DNA of 48,079 nt from Myxococcota bacterium (GTDB lineage Bacteria > Myxococcota_A > UBA9160 > UBA4427): the NCBI GenBank assembly GCA_028278345.1, contig JANQEL010000105.1:1-48079 (forward strand). Direction: 5' to 3'. Shown in pieces: positions 39,464 through 48,079 of the stretch (position 1 is its first letter; each line of letters starts with the position of its first letter). The position numbers and the translations under genes are program-made. The notes beneath the pieces are model-generated. The model had not been told where the DNA came from and searched no databases. It saw only the letters and a program-made list of their open reading frames with translations.

Positions 39464-40887
39464 TGGCGACGTTCGAGTGGAGCGGGGCACGTCGGAGCGC
39501 GATCGAGCGGGCTGTCGATCGGGCGCGGGAGACGAAGCAACGGCAGATCGTCGCGATCGGTTTCGAAGCGCGCGAAGAAGACCTGCTCGATCGCTTCGTT
39601 GCGAGCGACGAACCCGACGCCTTCTATTGGGAGGAGCGCAGCGAAGCCTTCTCGATCCTGGCGCTCGGGCGCATTGCCGAGGTCGCGACGACGGGACGCG
39701 ATCGTTTCGGCGCTGCGGCGCGCGAGGCGCAGGCGCTCTTCGGTTGCGTTTCGCGCAGTGACGATTCGAGCGAACCACTGCTCGTCGGTGGGTTCGGTTT
39801 CTACGAAGGCGGTGTCGAGGCGGAGAGCGAGTGGTCGCGGCTGGGTTCGGGGCGTCTGCTTCTGCCGGAACTCAGCTTCGTACGCCGCGAGGGGACGCTT
39901 CGCATCACGGCCTGCGCTTCCGTGGGTGTCGATGAATCGATCGAGGCCTGCGTCGCGCGCTTCGACGCCTTGTATACCCGTGCCAGCGCGCGCATCGCAG
40001 TGCGGCAGACGAGTGACCCGGCCCTGGAGAGCCACGAGGGGTTCGGTCCGGAGATCCGCGTGCGCGCCGATCGTCCGCATTCGCGTTACACCGCGCAGGT
40101 CGAAAACGCCCTCGAGGCGATCGAAGCCGGCAAGGTGGAGAAGCTCGTGCTGGCGCGTTCCCTGGAAGTGCACTCCGATCGCGACTTCGATCGCCGGCAC
40201 TTCTTCGACGTGCTGCGCACCCTGTATCCGAGCTGCGCCCTGGCGATCGTGCGCGAGGGCGAAGACACCTTCGTTTCCGCAACCCCCGAGCGGCTGGTTC
40301 GCCTGCGCGGCGATCGCGTCGAAACGGCGGCAGTCGCGGGCTCGGCTCCGCGCGGCCGCAACCGTGAAGAAGAGGAACACTTCAGCGGCGACCTGCTCGG
40401 CAGCGCGAAAGAGCGAGAAGAACACGAGGTGGTCAAGCGCGCCGTGCGCGGAGCGCTCTTCGATCTGTGTGGCGAACTCGAGGGGCCGAGCGAACCCGTC
40501 CTGCTGAAGCTCGAAGGCATCCAGCATCTCGAAACCCCGCTCGAGGGAAGATTGAGTGACGCGAGTGTGGCTTCCACACATCTGCTCGACCTGGTCGGGC
40601 GGCTTCACCCGACCCCGGCGGTGGCGGGGGCGCCGCGCGACGCATCGATCGATTGGCTCGAACGCTTCGAGGGGCTCGATCGCGGTTGGTACGCGGGCCC
40701 GGTGGGTTATGTCGATGGGGAGGGGCGTGGAGAGTTCCGCGTGGCCCTGCGCTCGGCGCGTCTCGGCGCGCGCGATGCGCGGCTCTTCGCGGGGGCGGGC
40801 ATCGTGCCCGGCTCCGATCCCCTGCGCGAACTCGTCGAGACCCGCCTGAAATTGCGCGCGCTGCTGGCCCCGCTGACGGAGATCTGA
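39463..40887 (+). CDS. menF: Isochorismate synthase
   Basis: A 474-residue chorismate-binding enzyme that makes isochorismate, the entry step of menaquinone synthesis. The C-terminal half holds VEKLVLARSLEV, with the catalytic-base Lys region, FVSATPERLVRLRG, VAGSAPRGRNREEE, KLEGIQHLETPLEG and GAGIVPGSDPLRELVETRLK, the usual Mg- and chorismate-binding set. The N-terminal half is less conserved, as in other MenF proteins. Siderophore or salicylate synthases share the domain, but the men neighbours decide the function. The ATG overlaps the menG stop by one base; menD begins immediately after the stop. Confidence 0.93.
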   Translation: MATFEWSGARRSAIERAVDRARETKQRQIVAIGFEAREEDLLDRFVASDEPDAFYWEERSEAFSILALGRIAEVATTGRDRFGAAAREAQALFGCVSRSDDSSEPLLVGGFGFYEGGVEAESEWSRLGSGRLLLPELSFVRREGTLRITACASVGVDESIEACVARFDALYTRASARIAVRQTSDPALESHEGFGPEIRVRADRPHSRYTAQVENALEAIEAGKVEKLVLARSLEVHSDRDFDRRHFFDVLRTLYPSCALAIVREGEDTFVSATPERLVRLRGDRVETAAVAGSAPRGRNREEEEHFSGDLLGSAKEREEHEVVKRAVRGALFDLCGELEGPSEPVLLKLEGIQHLETPLEGRLSDASVASTHLLDLVGRLHPTPAVAGAPRDASIDWLERFEGLDRGWYAGPVGYVDGEGRGEFRVALRSARLGARDARLFAGAGIVPGSDPLRELVETRLKLRALLAPLTEI

Positions 40888-42732
40888 GTGAGCGACGCGA
40901 CCAACGAGAGTTTCGCGATGCGCGACGTGCGTTCGGCCCCGAACGACACGTACGCCTTCACGCGCGCCTTCTTCGAAGAACTCGCGCGTAGCGGGGTCGA
41001 ACACGTCTGTGTTTCGCCCGGTTCGCGCTCGACCCCGTTGGCCGTGACGGCGGCAACCGTCGAGGCGTTGAAGCTCTGGTCGATCCTCGACGAACGTTCT
41101 GCCGCCTTCTTTGCCCTGGGCCTGGCGAAGACCATTCGTCGCCCCGTCGCCCTCGTATGCACGTCGGGAAGCGCACTCGCGAATTACGCCCCGGCCATCG
41201 TCGAGGCCCACTACGCCGGCGTGCCGCTGCTCGTCTTGAGCGCGGATCGCCCCGCCGAACTCCGCGAGTGGGGTGCAGGGCAGACGATCGACCAGCTGGG
41301 CTTCTTCGGTTCGCAGGTTCGCTACTTCGCCGAGCTTCCGATTCCGAGCGCGGGAGCGCGCATGCTCCGATACGCACGTGCGATGGCGTGCCGCGCGGTG
41401 GGGGAGGCCACGGGTCGATCCCCGGGACCAGTTCACCTGAACTGTCCCTTCCGCGAGCCCCTCGACCCCGTCGCCGACGGTTCGCGGGAAGATCGCGCGC
41501 AGGGGGACGAGGTTGCGGCCTGGGGACGCGCAGACAGTTCGCCCTACACGGCTGCGTCGACGAACCTCGGGCGCCCGAGCGAGAGCAAACTCGATGCCTT
41601 CGCAGCGGCCTTCGCCGCGACCGAACGCGGGGTGATCGCGTGCGGTCTGCTCGACGAGCCGGGCTTTGCGCGCGCGGCTGGCGAACTCGCCGAGCGACTG
41701 GGCTGGCCGCTACTCGCCGATCCGATTTCGGGAGCGCGCGTTCGAGTGGCCGGTAGCGATGCACCGGTGATCGCGGGCTATGACCTCTTCCTGCGCGATC
41801 CGCGATTCCAGGAGCGTTTCCAACCCGAAGTCGTGCTGCGCTTCGGGGGTACGCCGACCTGCAAGGCGTTCAGGCTCTGGCTCGAGGCCTTTCCGCCCGA
41901 GCGCGTCGTGCTCGTGGGAGAGAACGTCGAGTGGAGCGACCCATCGCACCTCGTCGCCGATCGCGTGAGCGCGAACGCCACCGTGTTCTGCAACGATCTG
42001 GTCGCCGCGCTTTCCACGCGCAGCGATCCTTCGCACCAGAGCGCGTGGCTCGAAGCTTTCCGGGAAGCCGACGCGGCAGCCCAGCGCGTCCTCGATCGCG
42101 AGATCCCGGCGGCGCCCGCTCTCTACGAACCCGCGGCGGCGCGAAGCCTGGCCGCGCGCCTGCCCGACGACGCGATCCTCTACGTGTCCAACAGCATGCC
42201 GGTACGTGACCTCGATGCCTTCATGGCCACGCGAACCACCCCGCTTCGCGTACTGGCAAATCGGGGTACCAACGGCATCGACGGCATGGTCTCGAGCACC
42301 CTGGGTTCCAGCGCGGCGGGGCCCGGACGCGCGGTCCTGCTGACGGGCGATCTCGCCTGCCTCTACGACATCGGCGCACTGCTGACGGCGCGCCGCTATC
42401 CCATCAACGCCACCCTGGTCGTGCTCAACAACGATGGGGGCGGGATCTTCTCCTTCCTTCCGATCGCTTCCCACCGTGAATCGGTGCGCTTCGACGAGCT
42501 GTTCAACACGCCCCACGGTGCCGACCTCGCGGGCGCCGAAGCCCTCTATGGCGTGCATCACACGCGCGTGGACGACATCGCCGAGTACGAAGCGGCGATC
42601 GAGAAGTCGTTCACCCGGGCGGGGGTCACGATCGTCGAAGTCGCAATCGACGGGCCCGCGAACCTCGAACACTTCCGCGCCCTGGTGCAGGCCGTCCATC
42701 GTGAACTCGAAGCCAGCGGGGTGACGCGGTGA
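40888..42732 (+). CDS. menD: 2-succinyl-5-enolpyruvyl-6-hydroxy-3-cyclohexene-1-carboxylate synthase
   Basis: A 614-residue thiamine-diphosphate enzyme that joins 2-oxoglutarate to isochorismate. VSPGSRSTPLA opens the pyrimidine domain and ILDERSAAFFALG supplies the cofactor-activating Glu69. CTSGSALANYAPAIVEAHYAGVP and RPGEL-like DRPAELREWGAGQTIDQ follow. The PP domain has TGDLACLYDIGALL and LNNDGGGIFSFLP for Mg-ThDP. The length is slightly above that of E. coli MenD (556) because of a longer N-terminus. The GTG directly follows the menF stop; an ATG ten codons later would also work. The menH start overlaps its stop. Confidence 0.96.
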   Translation: MSDATNESFAMRDVRSAPNDTYAFTRAFFEELARSGVEHVCVSPGSRSTPLAVTAATVEALKLWSILDERSAAFFALGLAKTIRRPVALVCTSGSALANYAPAIVEAHYAGVPLLVLSADRPAELREWGAGQTIDQLGFFGSQVRYFAELPIPSAGARMLRYARAMACRAVGEATGRSPGPVHLNCPFREPLDPVADGSREDRAQGDEVAAWGRADSSPYTAASTNLGRPSESKLDAFAAAFAATERGVIACGLLDEPGFARAAGELAERLGWPLLADPISGARVRVAGSDAPVIAGYDLFLRDPRFQERFQPEVVLRFGGTPTCKAFRLWLEAFPPERVVLVGENVEWSDPSHLVADRVSANATVFCNDLVAALSTRSDPSHQSAWLEAFREADAAAQRVLDREIPAAPALYEPAAARSLAARLPDDAILYVSNSMPVRDLDAFMATRTTPLRVLANRGTNGIDGMVSSTLGSSAAGPGRAVLLTGDLACLYDIGALLTARRYPINATLVVLNNDGGGIFSFLPIASHRESVRFDELFNTPHGADLAGAEALYGVHHTRVDDIAEYEAAIEKSFTRAGVTIVEVAIDGPANLEHFRALVQAVHRELEASGVTR

Positions 42733-43583
42733 AGCGGGTGGTCTCGACCTTCATCGATGCACACGGCGTGCGGATGCACGCGCGTACGACGCCGGGCGGG
42801 GTGCGCGACGCGACACCAGTCGTCGTGTTGCACGGCTTCACCGGGTCGACCGAGAGCATGCGCGAGGTCGTGAGTGAACTCTGCGTGCATCACACCGTGG
42901 TCTCGGTCGATCTCGTGGGCCACGGCTGTAGCGATGCGCCCGAAGACGTCGCGCACTACACGATGCCGGCCTGTGTCGATCAGCTCGCCTGTGTTCTCGA
43001 CGAGCTCGGCCTCGATCGTCCCCATCTGCTCGGTTATTCGATGGGTGGACGCACGGCGCTTTCCTTCGTGGCACGTCATCCCGAACGCGCGCGTTCGGCC
43101 CTGCTCATCGGCGCGAACGCGGGCATGCACGATGCGGAGGCACGCACTCAACGCATTCGCGAAGACAAAGCCCTCGCCGAACGCATCGAGCACGAAGGGC
43201 TCGAAGGCTTCGTCGACGAGTGGATGGCCAAGCCCTTGTTCGCGAGCCAGGCGCGGTTGGGCGAAACCGCCCTCGAACGCGCCCGTGCGCAACGTCTGAA
43301 GAATCGTCCGCTTGGGCTCGCGAACAGCCTGCGCGGAATGGGGACCGGCGCGATGCCACCCCTCGATCTCGTGGGCATCAAGGTGCCGCTCTGCTTCGTC
43401 GCGGGCGCCGAGGACGAGAAGTTCATCGCCCTCGCGCGTCGCTACAGCGAGCGCCTGCCCGGTGCGCACCTCGAATTGATTCCCGAAGCGGGGCACGCCG
43501 CCCACCTCGAAAACCCCGAAGCCTTCGGCGAAGTGGCGCGCGCGTTCTTCGCGCGGGTCGACGGGCCCGTCGAAGCCGGCTGA
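42729..43583 (+). CDS. menH: SHCHC synthase-type alpha/beta hydrolase
   Basis: A 284-residue alpha/beta-hydrolase that in menaquinone synthesis eliminates pyruvate from the MenD product. VVVLHGFTGSTESM provides the oxyanion hole, LLGYSMGGRTAL the Ser104 elbow, GAEDEKF the acid and EAGHAAHLENP the His. The Gly-Tyr-Ser-Met-Gly-Gly elbow is the one usual in MenH. Its place between menD and menA supports the assignment over a general esterase. The GTG overlaps the menD stop by four bases. Confidence 0.9.
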   Translation: MKRVVSTFIDAHGVRMHARTTPGGVRDATPVVVLHGFTGSTESMREVVSELCVHHTVVSVDLVGHGCSDAPEDVAHYTMPACVDQLACVLDELGLDRPHLLGYSMGGRTALSFVARHPERARSALLIGANAGMHDAEARTQRIREDKALAERIEHEGLEGFVDEWMAKPLFASQARLGETALERARAQRLKNRPLGLANSLRGMGTGAMPPLDLVGIKVPLCFVAGAEDEKFIALARRYSERLPGAHLELIPEAGHAAHLENPEAFGEVARAFFARVDGPVEAG

Positions 43584-43603
43584 ACGACGCGAAAGGACCC
43601 CCC

Positions 43604-44524
<921 letters not shown>

Positions 44525-44530
44525 AACCCG

Positions 44531-45652
44531 ATGCGCGTTGCAGCGATACAGTTGATGCCGATCCGCTTGCCGCTGTTGCGGCCGCTGCGTACAGCGACGG
44601 GTGAAGTCGATGTGCGAGAGGGCACGATCGTGCGCATCGAGACCGACGACGCCATCGCGGGTTGCGGTGAGGCATCGCCCTATCCGGGCTTCGGCGAGGA
44701 GACCGTTCAGGAAAGCCGTGCTGCATTGAAGGCGATGGCGCCGCAGCTCGCCGGGCAACCCATCGATCGACTGGCCTCGGCGATCGACGCGCTCGGCGCG
44801 CGGGGAAGTGTGCGTGCCGCGTTCGAAACCGCGAGATGGGTACTCGAAGCGCGGCGTCGGGGCCTCCCCCTGTGCGAGGCGTTGGTCGCCGGTGCGAGCG
44901 AGCGGGCTCCGCGCGTTCCCTGCAACGCGCTGCTCGGCGAAGCCTCGATCGACGAACTCGTCGGCGCTGCGAAGCGCCATCGCGATGCCGGTTTCGGGAC
45001 GCTGAAGCTCAAGGTGGGCGCGCTCGAACTCGACCGGGATCGCGAGCGGGTCGCCGCAGTCCGTGAGGCCATCGGAACTGGATCGAAACTCAGGCTCGAC
45101 GCCAACCAGGCCTGGGATCTCGAACGAGCGCGCGCGGCGGTCGCTGCATTCGAGCCCTTCGACATCGAATACATCGAGCAGCCACTTCCAGCCGACGACT
45201 ACGCCGGGATGGCGCGACTGCGTCGGGGCGGAGGCATTCCGATAGCAATCGACGAAGGTGCGCTCGATCTCGAAGGTCTCGAGCGCGCGATCGAAGGCGA
45301 GGCAGCAGACGTCGTCGTCATCAAACCGTCGGCCGCGGGAGGGCCGGGCGCCGCCCTCGCGATGGCGCGCCGGGCCCGCGAAGCGGATCTCGATGTCGTC
45401 GTGACCACCCTGCTCGACTCCGCCGTTGGCGTGGCCGCTGCGATTCACAGCGCCACGGCGATCGCAGCCGAGGGCTCCGTGCGCGCGTGCGGTCTCGCAA
45501 CCCAGGGGCAGTTCGAGTTCGATGTCGCAAAGCTCGATCCCCCCAAGGACGGCGCCATCGAAGTCGCGCGAGCCGCGGGCCTCGGCATCGATGAAGACCC
45601 GGAGATGCTGAGCCGGTGCCTGGGCGATGCCATCGTCGAGATTCGCGCGTGA
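44531..45652 (+). CDS. menC: o-Succinylbenzoate synthase
   Basis: A 373-residue enolase-superfamily dehydratase that aromatises SHCHC to o-succinylbenzoate. Catalytic residues are visible: LKLKVG (Lys159/Lys161), DANQAWD (Asp190), YIEQPLP (Glu216), IAIDEG (Asp241) as metal ligands, and VVIKPSAAGG (Lys265). The capping N-terminal domain reads PYPGFGEETVQESRAAL. The group also contains dipeptide epimerases, but the men context and the KxK/D-E-D/K set decide. The GTG of menE overlaps its stop. Confidence 0.93.
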   Translation: MRVAAIQLMPIRLPLLRPLRTATGEVDVREGTIVRIETDDAIAGCGEASPYPGFGEETVQESRAALKAMAPQLAGQPIDRLASAIDALGARGSVRAAFETARWVLEARRRGLPLCEALVAGASERAPRVPCNALLGEASIDELVGAAKRHRDAGFGTLKLKVGALELDRDRERVAAVREAIGTGSKLRLDANQAWDLERARAAVAAFEPFDIEYIEQPLPADDYAGMARLRRGGGIPIAIDEGALDLEGLERAIEGEAADVVVIKPSAAGGPGAALAMARRAREADLDVVVTTLLDSAVGVAAAIHSATAIAAEGSVRACGLATQGQFEFDVAKLDPPKDGAIEVARAAGLGIDEDPEMLSRCLGDAIVEIRA

Positions 45653-47178
45653 ACGGGCGGGGCGAGGCGCTCGCGCGCGCGGAAGCACGTGATTGGCGCG
45701 AACCCTGGATCGCACGGCGGGCGACCCTCACTCCCGATGCACCGGCTCTCGTATTCGGCGACCAGCGGCTCGACTACCGCGAGCTGGCTTCGCGCGCCGA
45801 AGCGGCTGCGGCGGCGCTCGCGCGTTGCGGGGTCTCGCGCGGTGACATCGTGGCCGTGTACCTGCCGAGTGGTCTTCCCATGGTGGAGCTCGCGCACGCC
45901 TCCTTCCTGCTCGACTTCACCGTGCAGCTGGTGAACACGCGGCTGACCGCGCACGAGATCGACTTCCAGCTTCGCGATAGCGGTGCTGCGTTCTGGCTTC
46001 ATCTCGAGCGTGACGCTCCCGCCGCAGCGGTCGAACTACCCGAGGGCATCAACCGACTGTGCATCGCCGACGATTCCACTGCGGCCTCCGTTCGCGGCGA
46101 AGAGCTGGCGCACGACTCCGCCCCCGCGACCTTCGCAACCCAGATCGATTTCGATTCGCCACGCTTCATCCTCTACACCTCGGGAACGTCGGGGCGGCCC
46201 AAGGGCGTGGCCCTCGATGCCGGCCATCTCTTCGCGAGCGCGACTGCGCAGGCCGAGCTCCTGGGTGCCGAAGCGAGCGATCGCTGGCTCGTGTGCCTGC
46301 CGCTCTTTCACGTGGGTGGGCTTTCGATCCTGTTGCGCAGCGTGCTCGCCGGCTCGTGTGTCGTCGTGCACGAACGCTTCGAGCCGGCGACCGTGGCCGG
46401 GGATCTCGAGGGCGAATCGATTACGGGTGTCTCCCTCGTGGCCAACATGTTGGGGCGGCTGCTCGAGGTCATGGACGGTGCGCCGGCCCCCGCGCCCCTC
46501 GACTGCGTGCTCCTCGGCGGCGGCGCGACACCCGAACCGCTGATCGAAGCCGCGCGCGCTGCGCGCTTTCCGATCGCCGCCACCTATGGCCTGACTGAAG
46601 CGGCCTCCCAGGTGGCGACGCGACCCCCGAGCGACGACCCGGCCCGTGGCCTGCCGCTGCTTCGCGCCACCGAGGTGCGCATCGTCGACGAGGAGGGCAA
46701 GGAACTGCCAGCGGGGAGGGCGGGCGAGATCTGCCTGCGCGGCCCGACGATCGCGCACGGCTATTGGCGGAACCCCGAAGCCACCGCGGCCGCGTTTCGC
46801 GACGGCTGGTTCCACACCGGCGATGTCGGGTCTCTTGATGCGGATGGTCGCCTGGATGTCTTCGACCGACGTAGCGATCTCATCATCTCGGGGGGTGAGA
46901 ACGTCTATCCTGCGGAGATCGAAGCGGTCTTGCTCGCCCACCCGAACGTGGCCGAAGCCGGAGTCGCGGGGATCGAAGATGCGACGTTCGGTGCGCGCCC
47001 TGCGGCGTGGGTCGTTGCCCGGCACGCGCCCGTAGCCACACCCGGTCAGCTCGACGCCTTCTGTCGCGAACGGCTGGCGGCGTACAAGTGTCCCGTCGAG
47101 TTTCACATCGTGGACGCCCTCCCGCGAAACGCGACGGGGAAGTTGTTGCGACGCGAACTGGCTGCGAGAGATGCGTGA
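45649..47178 (+). CDS. menE: o-Succinylbenzoate-CoA ligase
   Basis: A 509-residue adenylate-forming ligase that activates o-succinylbenzoate with CoA. Motifs are ILYTSGTSGRPKGVALD (P-loop), LPLFHVGGLSILLRSVLAG, AATYGLTEAASQVATRPP, WFHTGDVGSLDADGRLDVFDRRSDLIISGGENVYP and NATGKLLRREL with the catalytic Lys. The FHVGGL and GLTEAASQ patches are those of MenE rather than fatty acyl-CoA ligases. The GTG overlaps the menC stop (GTGA). It is the last gene of the operon; MenB, needed next, is not in the window. Confidence 0.94.
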   Translation: MNGRGEALARAEARDWREPWIARRATLTPDAPALVFGDQRLDYRELASRAEAAAAALARCGVSRGDIVAVYLPSGLPMVELAHASFLLDFTVQLVNTRLTAHEIDFQLRDSGAAFWLHLERDAPAAAVELPEGINRLCIADDSTAASVRGEELAHDSAPATFATQIDFDSPRFILYTSGTSGRPKGVALDAGHLFASATAQAELLGAEASDRWLVCLPLFHVGGLSILLRSVLAGSCVVVHERFEPATVAGDLEGESITGVSLVANMLGRLLEVMDGAPAPAPLDCVLLGGGATPEPLIEAARAARFPIAATYGLTEAASQVATRPPSDDPARGLPLLRATEVRIVDEEGKELPAGRAGEICLRGPTIAHGYWRNPEATAAAFRDGWFHTGDVGSLDADGRLDVFDRRSDLIISGGENVYPAEIEAVLLAHPNVAEAGVAGIEDATFGARPAAWVVARHAPVATPGQLDAFCRERLAAYKCPVEFHIVDALPRNATGKLLRRELAARDA

Positions 47179-47184
47179 ACTAGA

Positions 47185-47229
47185 GGTCACACACCGATCG
47201 CGCACCGGGATTTCTGATCGTTCGTGACC
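47185..47229. terminator. Nested inverted repeat after the men operon
   Basis: GGTCAC (47185-47190) pairs with GTGACC (47224-47229), and inside it CGATC pairs with GATCG, giving a two-part stem of 6 and 5 base pairs separated by short bulges. It starts seven bases after the menE stop and may end the men transcript. No T tract follows. Confidence 0.35.
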
Positions 47230-47262
47230 GGATCTGTCGCGGGCGTAGCGCATGTTCGTTGG

Positions 47263-48079
47263 GTGAATGCAGTAGCGCGAAGCGCGCGGGTTTGGGCCGA
47301 CGAATGTGCCGAAGACGAACTGATCCGGTTGGCTCGTGCGCAGGAGGCGTTGCGTGACGCGTTGGCGCGGGTGGCGGCGGAAGTGCTGGCGGCGTTGCCG
47401 GTGCAGCTGGTTGAGGTGGATGAGGACGCCGATGACGATCCCGTCGGTTTCCAATGGACGCCGAGGCGGTCCTCGGAGTCGCAGTCGACCGGGGCGCCCC
47501 ACTGGACACCGCGCGTCGTTGAGAACGACGTGCCACCTGTGCCTGCGTTTCTCTCCCGGCTGGTCGACGGCCTCGACGAGGCCGATGCCTTCGAGTTGGA
47601 TGTCCGACTTCGACAGGTGATTCGCCTCGATCAGCGGCTCGATGCCCAGATCGCAGCCCTCGTTCGCGTGGTGACTGCACCGGAGTATGAGTGGAGCGGC
47701 AAACGCCCGACTCGCGACGTCCTGGCTCGCGAGCTGTTGGGGATGTCGCCGAGCAAGTTGCGGGCGCTACTGCGTATCGAGCGTGTGGGGGATCAGTGCC
47801 CGGCACTTCGGGAGGCGTATAGGGACGGGGCGCTCTCGTGGTGTCAGGCCGATACGCTGGCGCCGCTCCTCGATCGTGACTTCGACGGATCCTGGCGTGA
47901 GGAGTGGGTCGCATATGCGCAGACGGTCACGGCGCTGTGGCTGAAGGAGGCGGTCGAGCAGGCGAGGTTCCTGCGGGACGCGGATCCGGAGGTCTACGAA
48001 CGCCATCGGGAAGATCCGGCGTGGTTCGCCTCGCCGCATGTTGAGGGGGAAGACAAGGACCGCCAGAAGTGTGCGCGAC
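47263..48079 (+). CDS. DUF222/HNH-endonuclease-type protein (N-terminal part, runs off the window)
   Basis: About 272 codons are visible and the frame is open to the right edge. The start ARVWADECAEDELIRLARAQEAL and the core LLGMSPSKLRALLRIERVGDQCPALREAYRDGALSWCQADTLAPLL match the helical N-terminal region of bacterial proteins that carry a C-terminal HNH nuclease signature, often present in many copies per genome. The nuclease motif itself would lie beyond the window. The GTG at 47263 is chosen because the conserved region starts soon after; a GTG at 47224 is in frame. Neither has a clear ribosome site. Codon use (more T and A in third positions) looks looser than in the men genes, hinting at transfer. 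Confidence 0.7.
   Translation, partial: MNAVARSARVWADECAEDELIRLARAQEALRDALARVAAEVLAALPVQLVEVDEDADDDPVGFQWTPRRSSESQSTGAPHWTPRVVENDVPPVPAFLSRLVDGLDEADAFELDVRLRQVIRLDQRLDAQIAALVRVVTAPEYEWSGKRPTRDVLARELLGMSPSKLRALLRIERVGDQCPALREAYRDGALSWCQADTLAPLLDRDFDGSWREEWVAYAQTVTALWLKEAVEQARFLRDADPEVYERHREDPAWFASPHVEGEDKDRQKCAR

Overview
This is a high-GC, gene-dense stretch of a Gram-negative chromosome. The genes are of chromosomal household type: a flagellin with a FliA-like promoter, a tail-specific periplasmic protease, many signal peptides, several c-di-GMP proteins, and a menaquinone (not ubiquinone) pathway. A partial protein of the DUF222/HNH-endonuclease kind sits at the right edge. Together this fits a lineage formerly placed in the Deltaproteobacteria (Myxococcota or Desulfobacterota-like). 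That placement is inference; no rRNA or tRNA gene is visible. GTG and TTG starts are common, and many genes overlap by 1-4 bases.

Layout. 1-4.1 kb: 5' end of metH (minus), htpG, and a tiny secreted protein, with a bidirectional terminator between the last two. 4.6-8.6 kb: a GT-C-type membrane glycosyltransferase, a membrane-anchored SAM methyltransferase and an AEC-type permease. 8.6-11.8 kb: a DusB-type tRNA-dihydrouridine synthase divergent from an alpha/beta hydrolase, a cysteine-rich secreted protein and a DUF2520-type reductase. 11.8-17.9 kb (minus): a secreted VCBS/FG-GAP protein, a membrane GGDEF cyclase and a 998-residue TM-GGDEF-EAL-pseudoreceiver-PilZ protein. 18.1-22.6 kb: a class III aminotransferase plus secreted helical-repeat protein, divergent from a secreted sulfatase plus PfkB kinase. 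22.8-28.4 kb: topoisomerase IV (parE-parC), BolA, an HDOD protein and an unknown small protein. 28.4-34.1 kb: a Prc protease divergent from fumarase, SpoU methyltransferase and a glutamine amidotransferase. 34.1-37.9 kb: a PilZ/YcgR-like protein, flagellin, a VOC protein and three small minus-strand genes, one a secreted hydrolase with a C-terminal sorting-like tail. 38.0-47.2 kb: a MerR regulator followed by menG-menF-menD-menH-menA-menC-menE, a tightly overlapped menaquinone operon lacking menB. 47.2 kb to the end: a partial DUF222/HNH-type protein.

How they work together. The men genes convert chorismate to (demethyl)menaquinone; MenB (naphthoate synthase) must lie elsewhere. Two GGDEF proteins, one with an EAL domain as well, could make and break c-di-GMP, and the PilZ protein next to flagellin is a plausible motility effector. 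The most unusual points are the five-part c-di-GMP protein, perfect hairpins at the stop-codon junctions of convergent genes, candidate leaderless promoters for prc and the MerR-men operon, a Bacteroidota-like topoisomerase IV, and the divergent sulfatase/kinase/aminotransferase locus.
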